Origin: Pseudoduganella armeniaca
GTDB lineage: Bacteria > Pseudomonadota > Gammaproteobacteria > Burkholderiales > Burkholderiaceae_D
Length of the DNA stretch: 64,000 nt
Direction of reading: 5' to 3'
Assembly (NCBI RefSeq): GCF_003028855.1
Contig: NZ_CP028324.1
Location: 5,580,001 to 5,644,000, forward strand
The notes beneath the pieces were generated by a model. That model saw only the letters and a list, made by a program, of their open reading frames with translations, was not told the origin of the DNA and did no database searches. Both the position numbers and the translations under genes were made by a program. Of the stretch, positions 1 through 12,500 are shown piece after piece; position 1 is the first letter of the stretch; every line of letters begins with the position of its first letter.

Positions 1-5
1 GGCTC

Positions 6-3000
6 GTGCTGAACGCGGGCCTGGGCGATGCGATCGCCGACCTGCGCCGCGCCTTTGCCGGCCTGGTACCGCCGGAGCGCATCCGCGTGTTCGACATCGC
101 CGGCGCCTGCGCCGAGATCGAGCCGGCCAACAGCGCATGCGCGCGCACCAGCGAGGCCCTGCGCGAGTATTTCATCGAACAGATGGCGCCGGACGCGGTG
201 CTCGTCACCAGCCTGTTCGAAGGCTTCGTCGACGACAGCGTGGTCTCGGTCGGCAGCTTCGCCAGCGGAGCGCGCACGGCGGTCGTGCTGTACGACCTGA
301 TCCCGTTCCTGAACCCCGCCGCCTACCTCGCCACGGACGTGCAGCGCGCCTATTACGACCGCAAGATCGCCTCGCTGAAGAACGCCGGCCTGCTGCTGGC
401 GATTTCGGATTACTCGCGCGAGGAAGCGCTGCAGGCGCTGCAACTGGCGCCGGAGCGGGTGGTGGCGATTTCCACCGCCGTCGACGCCACGTTCGCGCCC
501 GGCGCGCCCGATCCGCAGCGGCTGGACGCGCTGCGCCAGCGCTGCGGCATGCACGGCGAATTCGTGATGTACGCGCCGGGCGGCTTCGACAGCCGCAAGA
601 ACATCGATGGCCTGATCAGCGCCTATGCACGCCTGCCGCTGGCATTGCGCGAGCGCTACCAGCTCGTCGTCGCCAGCAAGCTGCCCGACGGCGACCGCCG
701 CACGCTGGAGGAGCACGCCCGCCGCGCCGGCCTGCCGGCGGACCGGCTGGTGCTGACCGGCTACGTGTCGGATGCGGAACTGATCGACCTGTACCGCGCC
801 TGCGCGCTGTTCGTGTTCCCCTCCAAGCACGAGGGCTTCGGGCTGCCGGCGCTGGAGGCAATGGCCTGCGGCGCGATCGTGATCGGCTCTTCCGCCACCA
901 GCGTGCCGGAGGTGATCGGCTGCGCCGATGCGCTGTTCGACCCGCTCGACGTGGACGCGATCGCCACCCGCATCGCCGAAGTGCTGCAGGACCCCGAACG
1001 CCAGCGCATGCTGCGCGAGCACGGTGCTCGCCAGGCGCAGGCATTCAGCTGGGACCACACGGCCGTGAAGACCCTCCGCGCGCTGGAGGCCCATCACGCC
1101 GGCCACGCCGCCGCGCCGGCCTTGCCGGGCAAGCGCCGCATCGCGTTCGTGTCGCCGCTGCCGCCGGAACGCACCGGCGTGGCCGACTACGCCGTGCGCA
1201 TCCTGCCCACGCTGCTGCCGTATTTCGACGTGGAGCTGGTGGCGCACCAGGAGCACGTGACGCTGCCGCCCGAGCTGGCCCACCTGCCGGTACGCGACGT
1301 GGCATGGCTGCGCGCGCACGGCGCGGGCCTGGACCACATCGTCTACCAGTTCGGCAACAGCCCGTTCCACAGCCATATGGTGCCGCTGCTGCGCGACCTG
1401 CCCGGCGTGGTCGTGCTGCACGACTTCTTCCTGTCCTCGATGCTGTCGTACGAGCAGATGACGGGCGCGATGCCAGGCATCTGGTCGCAGGCGCTGTTCC
1501 ACTCGCACGGCTACGGCGCCCTGGCCACCATCGGCACGCAGGCGGGCTGGGAGCGCGGCAAGGACGACTATCCGAGCAACCTGGCGATCCTGCAGGACGC
1601 CAGCCACGTGATCGTGCATTCCGACTACGCCCGCACGCTGGCGCGCCAGTGGTACGGCCCGGAAGCGGGTCGCGACTGGAGCCCGGCCCAGCTGCCGCGC
1701 GCCCTGCCCGCCGTACACGACCGCCAGGCCGCGCGCGCGGCGCTGGGCATTCCGGCGGACGCCTTCGTCGTCTGTAATTTCGGCTTCGTCGCGCCGACCA
1801 AGCATTGCATGGCGCTGCTGCAGGCCTGGCTGGCCTCCAGCCTGCACCGCGACGAGCGCTGCGAACTGGTGTTCGTCGGCGCCAACCACGGCGGCGATTA
1901 CGGCCAGCAGATGAGCGACGCGATCCGCGCGGCCGACAGCGGCCGCCGCATCCGCATCTCCGGCTGGACCTCGGACGAGGACTATTTCCGCTACCTGCAG
2001 GCCGCCGACGTGGGGTACAACTGCGCACCAGCTCGCGCGGCGAAACCTCCGGCACGGTGCTCGACTGCATGATCTACGGCCTGCCGACCGTCATCAACGC
2101 CAATGGCGCGATGGCCGAATTCCCGCACGACGCCGTGTGGATGCTGCCCGACCTGTTCACCCAGCCGGAACTGGTTGAGGCGCTCGAGACGCTGCATGCC
2201 GATGCCGGTCGCCGCGCCGCGCTGCACGAGGCGGCACTGGCGCTGATGGCGGTGCGCAACAGCCCGGAACGCTGCGGCCGCATGTACAAGGATGCCCTCG
2301 ACCGCGAGTGGCAGGCACGCGCGGCCTCGCGCCCGGCATTGCTGGAACGGCTGGTGCGCGACGATCCCGACGACGACACCTTGCAGCAACTGGCCCGCTG
2401 CGTCAGCCGCGCGCCCGATCCGCTGCAGCCACGCCAGTTGCTGATCGACGTCAGCAACATCGTCCGCAATGACCTGAGGACCGGCATCGAGCGCGTGGTG
2501 CGCAACCAGCTGCTCGAGCTGCTGCAGCTGCCGGCGCACGGCCTGCGGGTCGAACCGGTCTACCTGAGCGAGGAAGGCGGCTACACGCACTACCGCTATG
2601 CGCGTTCCTATGGCGCCGCGCTGCTCGGCATCCCGGCCGTGCCGGATGGCGACCGCCCGGTGGACGTGCAAGCCGGCGACGCATTCTATTGCGCCGACCA
2701 CGCGCCGCGCCTGGTCATGGAAGCGGCGGCGGCCGGCGTGTACGCGAACTGGCGCGCCCGCGGCGCCCAGGTGAACTTCCTCGTGCACGACCTGCTGCCG
2801 GTGCTGCGCCCCGAATTCTTCCCGGCCGGTACCGACACGTCGCACGGCGCCTACCTCGACTGCATCGCGGCGCAGGCCGACCGCCTGATCTGCATCTCGG
2901 CCGCCGTGGCCGCGGAACTGGGCGACTGGCTGGGCCAGCGCGCCAACGGCACGCTGCCGGCGCTCGCGGTCCTGCATCACGGTGCCGACCTGGGGCAGCC

Positions 3001-3616
3001 GGCGAGCGCCGACGCGGCGTCGACGCCGCTGCTGCAGCAGATCGCGGACAAGCCCAGCTTCCTGATGGTCGGCACGATCGAACCGCGCAAGGGCCACCTG
3101 CAGACGCTCGAAGCGTTCGAGCAGTTGTGGGCGGCCGGTATCGACGCCAATCTCGTCATCGTCGGCAAGGAAGGCTGGAAGCCGCTGCCGGACAGCGACC
3201 GGCGTACCATTCCGCGCACCGTCGCGCGCCTGAAGGGCCATCCGGAGCTGGGGCGCCGCCTGCTGTGGCTGGACGGCGCCGACGACGCCACGCTGCAGCA
3301 GGTCTACCTCGCCAGCGCCTGCCTGCTGTTCCCCAGCGAGGGCGAAGGCTTCGGCCTGCCGCTGATCGAGGCGGCCCGTTACGGCCTGCCGTTGCTGGTG
3401 CGCGACCTGCCCGTCTTCCGCGAAGTGGCGGGCGACGCCGCGTTCTACTTCAGCGGCACCGATGGCGCCGCGCTGGCCGGCGCGGTGCGCGGCTGGCTGG
3501 CGCTGCATACGGAACAACGCCACCCCGCGCCACATGGCATCCGCTGGATGACGTGGCAGGACAATGCCCGCGAACTGCTGGCGATAATCAACCAAAATGA
3601 AAGCACTGAGCGATGA
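6..3616 (+). CDS. Multidomain GT4 glycosyltransferase, frameshifted, 5' end outside window
   Basis: Large cytoplasmic glycosyltransferase with three GT-B units, probably building a surface polysaccharide. Unit 1 (about residues 1-370) has the GT4 donor-site pattern FPSKHEGFGLPALEA. Unit 2 (about 375-730) begins with KRRIAFVSPLPPERTGVADY. Unit 3 (from about 810) begins LLIDVSNIVRNDLRTGIERV and has FPSEGEGFGLPLIEA. The reading frame changes at the G run 2012-2015: upstream ends in ADVGYN, but the expected continuation, VQLRTSSRGETSGTVLDC, is found one frame over. One missing G (G5 read as G4) explains it; the repaired product is about 1203 aa. The GTG at 6 is only the first start codon in the window, so the true start is probably upstream. 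Its stop overlaps the next gene by 4 bp. Sugar specificity is unknown. Confidence 0.85.
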
Positions 3617-5304
3617 ATACATCGAACCTGCAGGCCGTCTGGCCCGGTAAGCTTGGCCGACCGACGACGGCCGTATGGTGGAGCGCTTCCGGCTTGCTGG
3701 GCATGCTGTGCGCGGGTGCCCTCGGCTGCGCCTACGCCTGCTGGCTGTACTCGTTCGGACTGCTGGACGGTGAGCTGCCGTTCTGGCTGCGCGAGGGCGC
3801 GGACACCACGCAATACCTGGCCGGCTTCAACGCGTTCCTGCGCGAGCCCTGGCACTGGCCGCTGCTGCGCATCGAATCGCTGAATGCGCCGGAAGGCACG
3901 CTGGCAACCTTCGTCGACGCCATTCCGCTGTTTGCAATGGTGTGGAAACTGTTCGAGCACGGGCCGGATACGCCGTTCCGCAATCCGTTCGGCATCTACC
4001 TCGGCCTGTGCTTCATCCTGCAGGGCGTGGGTGCGTGGTGGATCTGCCGCGAGGCGAACACCCGTCAATGGCCAGTGCTGCTGGCGATGACGCTGTTGCT
4101 CGTCAGCTTCCCGGCGCTGACGTTCCGCATCGCCCACACCAGCCTGATGGCGCAGTGGCTGCTGCTGTTCGCCCTGGCGATCTACCTGCGCGGTACCGCG
4201 CGCGGGCGCATCGCCACGTGGGCATGGATCGCGCTGCTGCCATGCGCGTTCTACCTGAACATCTACCTGTTCGCGATGGCTTCCGCGCTGTTCGCCGCCG
4301 ACGCCTGGCGCCAGATTCGCCGCGGTCCCGCGCGGCCGGCCCTGATCGCCGCCGGCGGCGCCGCCGGCCTGCTGCTGCTGACGATGTGCGCCACGATGCT
4401 GCCGCTGCCTGGCGGCGCCGGCAGCCGCGAATGGGGCTTCGGTTTCTATTCGATGAATATACTGGCGCCACTCACCGGCGGTAACCTGCTGATGTTCGAG
4501 CATCCGCTTGGGACCGAGGGCCAGGGAGAAGGTTTCAATTATCTGGGCGTGTTCGTGCTGGCGTTGGCCGGCTGGGGCATCTACACGAAGCGGCGCATCG
4601 ACCCGACGTTCTGGCGCCGCCATCGGCCCCTGCTGGCCATGCTGGTTTTGCTGACGCTGTATGCGCTGTCGAACGCGATCTATATCGGCCCGGTCAAACT
4701 GCTGTCGACCAAGGTCCCGCCAATGCTGGATGCCGTCACGTCGACGTTCCGCTCGTCCGGCCGTTTCTTCTGGCCGGTGGGCTATGCCGTCGTCGTGTTC
4801 GCGGTATTGACGGCGGCGCGTCACCTGTCCGCATCGCGTGCCGCACTGGTGCTGGCGATCGTCGTCGCGCTGCAGTTCTGGGATTTGCAGCCGCATCACG
4901 AGCGCTCGCGCGCCGCCGTGGCCGAGAGCACCCCGCCGCTCATCGACGCGCCACGCTGGCAGGCATTCCTCGGCCCCGACATCAAGGCGTTGAACTATTA
5001 CCCGCCCTTCCGCTGCGGTAATGCGCCGCCGTCGACAGGATTGCTGCCGACGATGCTGTTCGCGGTCAAGCACAACTATGCGCTGTCGAGCGGCTATATC
5101 GCCCGGGCCGTGAAACCGTGCGACCATTACGACGACGAGATCGCCCGGCTGCCGGCCACCACCGCCGTGGTGTTCGACAAGGCCGCCTTCCCCAAGCAGG
5201 AGGAAGCAGACCGGCTGATGGGTGCCGGGGCGCGTTGCGCCGACCTGGGCATCGGCTGGGTGTGCCGGCGCGATGCCAACCATCCTATGGAGAATAAGCA
5301 GTGA
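3613..5304 (+). CDS. DUF6311-type polytopic membrane protein
   Basis: 563-aa integral membrane protein with many hydrophobic helices, the first at about residues 25-48, then a soluble C-terminal tail. The pattern GADTTQYLAGFNAFL followed by a long run of membrane helices matches my recollection of the DUF6311 family found in bacterial polysaccharide loci. It could be a GT-C-like glycosyltransferase or a polysaccharide membrane factor; no catalytic residue can be assigned with confidence. The ATG overlaps the upstream glycosyltransferase stop (ATGA) and the 3' end overlaps the GtrB-like gene, so translation is probably coupled in one operon. Confidence 0.7.
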   Translation: MNTSNLQAVWPGKLGRPTTAVWWSASGLLGMLCAGALGCAYACWLYSFGLLDGELPFWLREGADTTQYLAGFNAFLREPWHWPLLRIESLNAPEGTLATFVDAIPLFAMVWKLFEHGPDTPFRNPFGIYLGLCFILQGVGAWWICREANTRQWPVLLAMTLLLVSFPALTFRIAHTSLMAQWLLLFALAIYLRGTARGRIATWAWIALLPCAFYLNIYLFAMASALFAADAWRQIRRGPARPALIAAGGAAGLLLLTMCATMLPLPGGAGSREWGFGFYSMNILAPLTGGNLLMFEHPLGTEGQGEGFNYLGVFVLALAGWGIYTKRRIDPTFWRRHRPLLAMLVLLTLYALSNAIYIGPVKLLSTKVPPMLDAVTSTFRSSGRFFWPVGYAVVVFAVLTAARHLSASRAALVLAIVVALQFWDLQPHHERSRAAVAESTPPLIDAPRWQAFLGPDIKALNYYPPFRCGNAPPSTGLLPTMLFAVKHNYALSSGYIARAVKPCDHYDDEIARLPATTAVVFDKAAFPKQEEADRLMGAGARCADLGIGWVCRRDANHPMENKQ

Positions 5305-6248
5305 AGAAATGTGTATCGCTCGTGGCCCCGTTCTACAACGAGTCGGGCAACGTTCATGAGTTTTTCCGCCGCGTCGCCGCGGTCGCGGACAGCCTGCCGC
5401 AATACGAATTCGAGGTGATCGCCGTCAACGACGGCAGCCGCGACAGCACCTGGAAAGAGCTGGTCGAAGCGCGCAGCCTGTACCGCAACGTCCACCTGCT
5501 GGACCTGTCGCGCAACTTCGGCAAGGAGGCCGCGCTGACGGCAGGCCTCGACCGTGCCCACGGCGACGCGGTGGTACCAATCGACTCCGACCTGCAGCAT
5601 CCGCCGGAACTGCTGGCGCAGATGATCGAGCAGTGGGAAAAGGGCGCGGAAGTCGTGCTGGCAAAGCGGGCCGACCGTCTGACCGATGGCAAGCTGCAGA
5701 AGTTGTCGGCCACGTCGTTCTACCGCTTCCACAACAAGATCTCGCAGGTGCAACTGCCGATGGACGTGGGCGACTTCCGGCTGATGGACCGTCGCGTCGT
5801 CGATGCGCTGCGACTGCTGCCGGAAAACCACCGCTTCATGAAGGGCCTGTTCGCCTGGGTCGGGTTCCGTACCGTGACGATTCCCTACACGCCGGCGCAA
5901 CGCAACGTGGGCACTTCCAGCTTCAATTTGTGGAAGCTGTGGAACCTGGCGCTGGAAGGCATCACCAGCTTCTCGACGGCGCCGTTGAAGATCTGGACCT
6001 ACGTGGGCCTGGGTGTATCGGCATTCGCCCTGCTGTACGCGCTGCTGATCGTTATCAAGACGCTGGCGTTCGGCGTCGACGTGCCCGGCTATGCGTCGCT
6101 GATGGTCAGCGGTATGTTCCTGGGCGGCGTCCAGCTGATCGGCATCGGCGTGCTGGGCGAGTACGTGGGACGCATCTACCACGAAGTCAAGCGGCGCCCG
6201 GTCTACCTGGTGCGCGAGGAGCACGCGCTTGAGCGCGCTCGCGATTAA
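5301..6248 (+). CDS. GtrB-like bactoprenol-phosphate glycosyltransferase (GT2)
   Basis: 315-aa family-2 glycosyltransferase of the GtrB/DPM1 type, which moves a sugar from a nucleotide sugar onto undecaprenyl phosphate at the inner membrane. The N-terminal GT-A domain shows VAPFYNESGN, AVNDGSRDST and the acidic motif DSDLQHPPEL. Two C-terminal membrane helices (about residues 230-255 and 265-290) anchor it. The 4-bp overlap upstream and 20-bp overlap with gtrA downstream point to translational coupling. GtrB/GtrA pairs normally decorate O-antigen or other lipid-linked glycans. The sugar transferred cannot be read from sequence. Confidence 0.87.
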   Translation: MKKCVSLVAPFYNESGNVHEFFRRVAAVADSLPQYEFEVIAVNDGSRDSTWKELVEARSLYRNVHLLDLSRNFGKEAALTAGLDRAHGDAVVPIDSDLQHPPELLAQMIEQWEKGAEVVLAKRADRLTDGKLQKLSATSFYRFHNKISQVQLPMDVGDFRLMDRRVVDALRLLPENHRFMKGLFAWVGFRTVTIPYTPAQRNVGTSSFNLWKLWNLALEGITSFSTAPLKIWTYVGLGVSAFALLYALLIVIKTLAFGVDVPGYASLMVSGMFLGGVQLIGIGVLGEYVGRIYHEVKRRPVYLVREEHALERARD

Positions 6249-6633
6249 GCGGCAGCTGGCGCAGCACCGCGCCCTGCTCGTGTTCGCGCTGATCGGCGTC
6301 CTCAACACGCTGCTGCACTCGGCCGCCGTGGTCGGCCTGGTCGAGCGCCTGCACGCCCATCCGGTCGCGGCCAACGTGGCCGGCTTCGCGCTGGCCAACA
6401 CGTTCTCGTATTTCGCCAACTGTCGCCTGGCGTTCCGCCAGTCGCCGAGCTGGAACCGCTATCGCAAGTTCCTTGCCGTCTCCCTCGTCAGCCTGGTGCT
6501 GACGGTGCTGCTGTCGGCCCTGGCCGAGGCGCTGCACTGGCATTACCTGGCCGGCCTCGGCATGGTACTGGTGTGCGGGCCGGTACTGAGCTTCATTCTC
6601 CACAAAACCGTGACCTTTCGCGCGAGTGCCTGA
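6229..6633 (+). CDS. GtrA family flippase-like membrane protein
   Basis: 134-aa protein with four hydrophobic helices and the GtrA signatures FALIGVLNTLLHS near the N terminus and FSYFANCRLAFR in the middle. GtrA proteins are thought to flip undecaprenyl-phosphate sugars to the periplasm. The TTG start at 6229 is chosen because GAGGAG lies about 8 bases upstream, inside the end of the GtrB-like gene. It is directly followed by the acyltransferase gene. Family assignment is firm; the substrate is inferred from the GtrB neighbour. Confidence 0.88.
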   Translation: MSALAIKRQLAQHRALLVFALIGVLNTLLHSAAVVGLVERLHAHPVAANVAGFALANTFSYFANCRLAFRQSPSWNRYRKFLAVSLVSLVLTVLLSALAEALHWHYLAGLGMVLVCGPVLSFILHKTVTFRASA

Positions 6634-7709
6634 TTGACGACTGCCGCCTCCCCCTATCTGAAGCCGGTCGCGCCGGCCGCCACGCCGCGCGCAGTGCCGG
6701 CACACGACTCCGCGCTCGACGGCATGCGCTTCATCGCGCTGGTGTTCGTCACCATCATTCACGTCGCCGCCAAGGGCTTCGGCCAGCTGGGCCATCACTG
6801 GTGGGCGGTCAATGCCTACGAAAGCGTGTCGCGCGTGGCCGTTCCGCTGTTCTTCATGATCAGCGGCGCGCTGCTGCTGCCGCGCCAGCAGACCATCGGG
6901 GCGATCGGCAAGCGCCTGTGGCGCATCGCGGTGCCGCTGCTCGGCTGGTCGGTGCTGTACCTGTGCTGGTTCCGCTACACCGGCGACATGCGCGGCGACT
7001 GGCTCAAGCGCATCGTCCATGGCCCGGTGGTGGCGCACCTGTGGTACCTGTACGCGCTGGCGGGCGCCTACCTGTTCCTGCCCGTGATGGCCGGCTTTTA
7101 CCAGGCCACGGCCGTACGCGTGCAGGTATTCACGCTGGTGTTCTGGTTTCTCGGCGCATGCGTCATCCCCTGGAGATCGCGCTGCGCGGCGGCGTCTCGA
7201 TCAGCATCGACCTGGCTCACCTGTCGCTGTACGGCGGCTATATGGTGGCCGGGGCGCTGCTGTACCACCACGTGCCGGCGCGGCTGCCGCGCGCGGGACT
7301 GGTTTGGGCAGCCTGGGTGGCGCTGAGCGTGGGCGTCGCCGTGGCGACGTGGTGGCGCTGCGACCGCCTGGGCCGCGCCGACGAGGCGTTCTACGTGTAT
7401 TCCAGCCCGCTGGTGGCGCTGGCGGCACTGGCTGCCTTCTGCTCGCTGCGCTGGCTGTTCACGACCATCCTCGTCGCCGGCAGCAATCTGGAACGCTTTC
7501 TGAACTTCTTCGGCAAGACCAGCTTCGGCGTCTACCTGATGCACGTGTGGGCGCTGTTCTTCGTCGACGCCAAATATGGCTACGACTACCAGTTCGTCAA
7601 CCCGTGGATCGCGATTCCCGTGCTGGCCCTCGTCATCGTGCTGGGGTGCTCGCTGGCCGTGCGCGGCCTGCAGAAACTCCCCGGGGTGAGGATGCTGGTG
7701 CCGAACTGA
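6634..7709 (+). CDS. Acyltransferase family 3 (OafA/YrhL-like), frameshifted
   Basis: Membrane acyltransferase likely to O-acetylate or otherwise acylate the polysaccharide made by the preceding genes. The N-terminal part has the family start DSALDGMRFIALVFVTIIHV, with the histidine expected in acyltransferase 3, and about ten membrane helices follow. The frame breaks at the C run 7167-7170: the upstream part ends in FWFLGACVIP and the continuation LEIALRGGVSISIDL lies one frame over. One missing C restores a 358-aa protein of normal family length. It starts with TTG one base after the gtrA stop, with no obvious Shine-Dalgarno, suggesting coupling. Last gene of the polysaccharide operon. Confidence 0.82.
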
Positions 7710-7715
7710 CGGGCG

Positions 7716-7820
7716 AAAAAAAACCGGTGACGTTCACCGGTTTTTTTATTTTTGCCTTAAACCGGTGACGTTCACCGGTTTTTTTATTTTTGCCCAAACC
7801 GGTGACAGTCACCGGTTTGT
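7716..7820. terminator. Three tandem palindromic bidirectional terminators
   Basis: Three near-identical hairpins lie between two convergent genes. Each has arms AAACCGGTGA and TCACCGGTTT around a 3-base centre: CGT in copies 1 (7721-7743) and 2 (7759-7781), CAG in copy 3 (7796-7818). Copies 1 and 2 also share the T tract and the spacer that follows, as in a tandem duplication. A and T runs on both sides make them work in both directions, ending the acyltransferase operon (+) and rhlE (-). Confidence 0.85.
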
Positions 7821-7829
7821 TCATGCCGC

Positions 7830-9320
<1,491 letters not shown>

Positions 9321-9507
9321 ATTCTGGGGCGGCGGAATCAACCGCCATGCTTTCTACGTTACGAGGGAGACTGCACGGCTGGCCGCCGCGATTTCGGTGA
9401 TGCGCGCATGCAACGGTCACAGCGGCCAACCCCGGATAATACCCGTTTCGCACCACATCCGCACAGTTCATGGCATTCTACAGGAATTTTATTGCATAAA
9501 AGGAATG

Positions 9508-9513
9508 TATAAT
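9508..9513 (+). promoter_or_regulatory. Candidate -10 box of the diguanylate cyclase gene
   Basis: A perfect TATAAT, unusual in this GC-rich DNA, ends seven bases before the ATG at 9520. No good -35 hexamer sits 16-18 bases upstream. If it is real, transcription would start at or next to the start codon. Confidence 0.45.
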
Positions 9514-9519
9514 CACGGA

Positions 9520-12500
9520 ATGCACCGCTCTGCCACCATCCCCATGCCGCCGCCCGTCCGGCGCCCTGCCCCGCGCTTGTCCGTCCGCACGTTCGTGCTG
9601 TTGCTGCTCGGCCTGCTGATCGTCGTGCTGGGCGCGACCGCCGCCCTGTCGCAGCCGGCGGCACCGCCTACCTTGCGTTTCAAGCAGCTGGGGCCACTGG
9701 GCAACGACGAGCCGTCGATCCTGTCGCTGCTGCAGGACCGCCAGGGCTTCATGTGGATCGGCACGCACGTCAACGGCCTGTACCGCTACAACGGCTACCA
9801 CGCGGTGCGCTATACCAGCCGCACCAACGATCCGAACAGCCTGCCGCACGACCGCGTCTCGGCGCTGTACGAGGACCGCCAGGGCCGCATCTGGGCCGGC
9901 ACGCAGAACGGCCTGGCCCGCTACAATCCCGAGACCAACAACTTCACCGTGTTCCGCGCCGAGATGGGGCCGAAGAACCGCGGCATCATCAAGGCCATCA
10001 TCTCGGACGGCAAGGACGGCATGTGGATCGCCAGCTGGGGCGGACTGCAGCATTTCGATCCGGCCAGCGGCAAGTTCGTCGTCTACGCGCACGACCCGGC
10101 GCTGCCGGGCAGCCTGGCCACCAACGACGTCAACGCCATCGCGCTGGACGCGCAAGGCGGCATCTGGGCTGCCACCTGGCCGGGCGGGCTGGACTACCTG
10201 CCGCCGGGCGGCAAGGCGTTCGTCCACCATGCCGTCGACCCGGCGGAAAAGCCCGACCCGCGCCGCAACATCGTGCGCGCGCTGCAGTTCGACAAGGCCG
10301 GCGCCTTGTGGATCGGCACCGAGAGCGGCGCGCTGCGCTGGGACCGCGGCACACCGTGGTCGGAACGCAAGATGCTCGTCACGCCCAACAGCCGCGTCAA
10401 CAGTTTCTATATCGACCGCCAGGGTACCTTGTGGGCGACGACCCTGTCGGCCGGCCTGCTGCGCTGGGACGCGCGGATGGAACGCTTCAGCCAGTTCTCG
10501 CACAACCCCAGCGATCCGTTCTCGCTGCCAGGCGACAACCTGCGCGCCCTGGCCCAGGATCGCGGCGGCATGCTGTGGGTGGCGTCGTTCACGGACGGCA
10601 TCAGCCTGGTCAACCTGAACAGCGTGGGCTTCACGCGCTACGTGCCGCACAGCGCCGACCAGACCGGCACGCCCGGCACCAATGCCGTGCTGAGCATCGC
10701 GCGCGCGCCGGACAATAAACTCTGGCTGGGCGGGAACGTCGGCCTCAGCCTGTTCGACCCGGCCAACAACAAGGTGCTGCGGCGCTACGTCTCCGATCCG
10801 TCGCAGCCGGGCACGCTGACGCAGAACATCGTCTATTGCCTGTACCAGGACCCGGAAGGGCCACTATGGGCCGGCACGTCGAACGGCCTGAACCGGCTCG
10901 ATCACGCCGACGGCAAGTTCACCGCCATGCACTTCGGCGACACCGCCAGCGATTACATCAACGGCATCGCGCCGGGGCGCGACGGCGTGCTGTGGCTGGC
11001 CACCGGCAACAGCCTGATCCGCTACCTGCCGGCGGCCGGCACATGGAAGATCTACCGCAACGATCCCAACGATCCGAACACGCGCAGCGTCAACGGCACC
11101 TCCGTCGTGCTGGAGGACCGCAGCGGCCGCGTCTGGATGGGGTCGGAATGGAACGGCGGCGGCCTCGACCTGCTGGACCCGAAGACGGGCAAGTTCCAGC
11201 ACTTCGTGCAGGACACCACGGTGGCGGACGGTCTGGCCGACGACAACGTCTCGAGCTTGCACGAGGATTCGCTGGGCCGCATCTGGGTCGGCACGTCCAA
11301 GGGCCTGCAGCAGGTCATCCTGCGCGACGGCAAGATCGGCTTCCGCTCCTACCTGGACGCCACCCATGGCGCCAAGATCCTGTCGATCCGCAACGACCTG
11401 GACGACAACCTGTGGGTCAGCACCATCGCCGGCCTGTACCGCATCGAGCCGGCCACCGGCAAGTCGATGCAGTACACGGCGGCGGACGGCATGACGGACG
11501 GCTTCACGATCAACTCGTCGGCGCCGGGCCCGAACGGCCTGCTGTACTTCGGCGGCGTGCACGGCATGACGGCGATCGCGCCGCGCGACGTGCGCAGCCC
11601 GTCGGTGGCGCCGCAGGTGGCCATCACCGACATCAAGGTCTACAACCATTCGCTCAGCGACGCGCGGCCGCAACCGGGCGTGACGCTGGAAGGCGCGGTG
11701 ACGGCGCCGCGCCGCCTGACCCTGGCGCCGCCCGCCTCCGGCTTCTCGATCGAGTTCGCCGCCCTGCATTACACGGAACCGGGCCTGAACCGCTATGCCT
11801 ACCGCTTGGAAGGCTTCGACGCGGACTGGGTCGAGACCGATGCCACGCGCCGCGCCGCCACCTACACCAACCTCGATCCGGGCCGCTACGTATTCCGCGT
11901 CAAGGCCGCCAACCATCGGGGCGTGTGGAACGAGGACCCGGCCGCGCTGATCGTTACCGTCACGCCGCCGTTCTGGCAGGCCTGGTGGTTCCGCACGGCG
12001 GCCGCGCTGCTGTCCGTTACCTTGCTGTGGGCACTGTACCGCTGGCGCGTGCGCCGGCTGACGCAGCACAAGGCGGCGCTGGAGCGGGTGGTGGCGCAGC
12101 GCACGGCCGAACTGGAACAGTCGAACCTCAAGCTGGCGGCGCTGTCGACGACGGACGGCCTGACCGGCATCACCAACCGGCGCGGCTTCGACACGCAGCT
12201 GGCCACCGAGTGGCGGCGTGCCGCGCGCACCGGCCAGCCGCTGGCATTGCTGGTGCTGGACGTGGACTACTTCAAGAAGTACAACGACCGCTACGGCCAC
12301 GTGGCGGGCGATGCCTGCCTGCGCACGGTGGCCGAGCTGCTGACGCGCCATGCGCGCCGCACCACCGACCTGGCGGCGCGCTACGGCGGCGAGGAATTCG
12401 TGCTGCTGGCGGCCGCCACGGACGCCACCGATGCGGTGCAGACGGCCCAGGCCATCTGCACCGAGCTGGCGGGCCTGGAACTGGAGCACGACGAATCGCC

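Noticed and set aside
137..1777. Long arginine-rich open frames overlapping real genes throughout the window
   Set aside because: Products are Arg/Ala/Gly/Pro-rich with no family motifs and lie antisense or out of frame to clear genes; they are a by-product of high GC.
2010..2020. Programmed ribosomal frameshifting at the seven broken genes
   Set aside because: No slippery heptamer with a downstream stem recurs, and the genes belong to families without known recoding; a missing homopolymer base is simpler.
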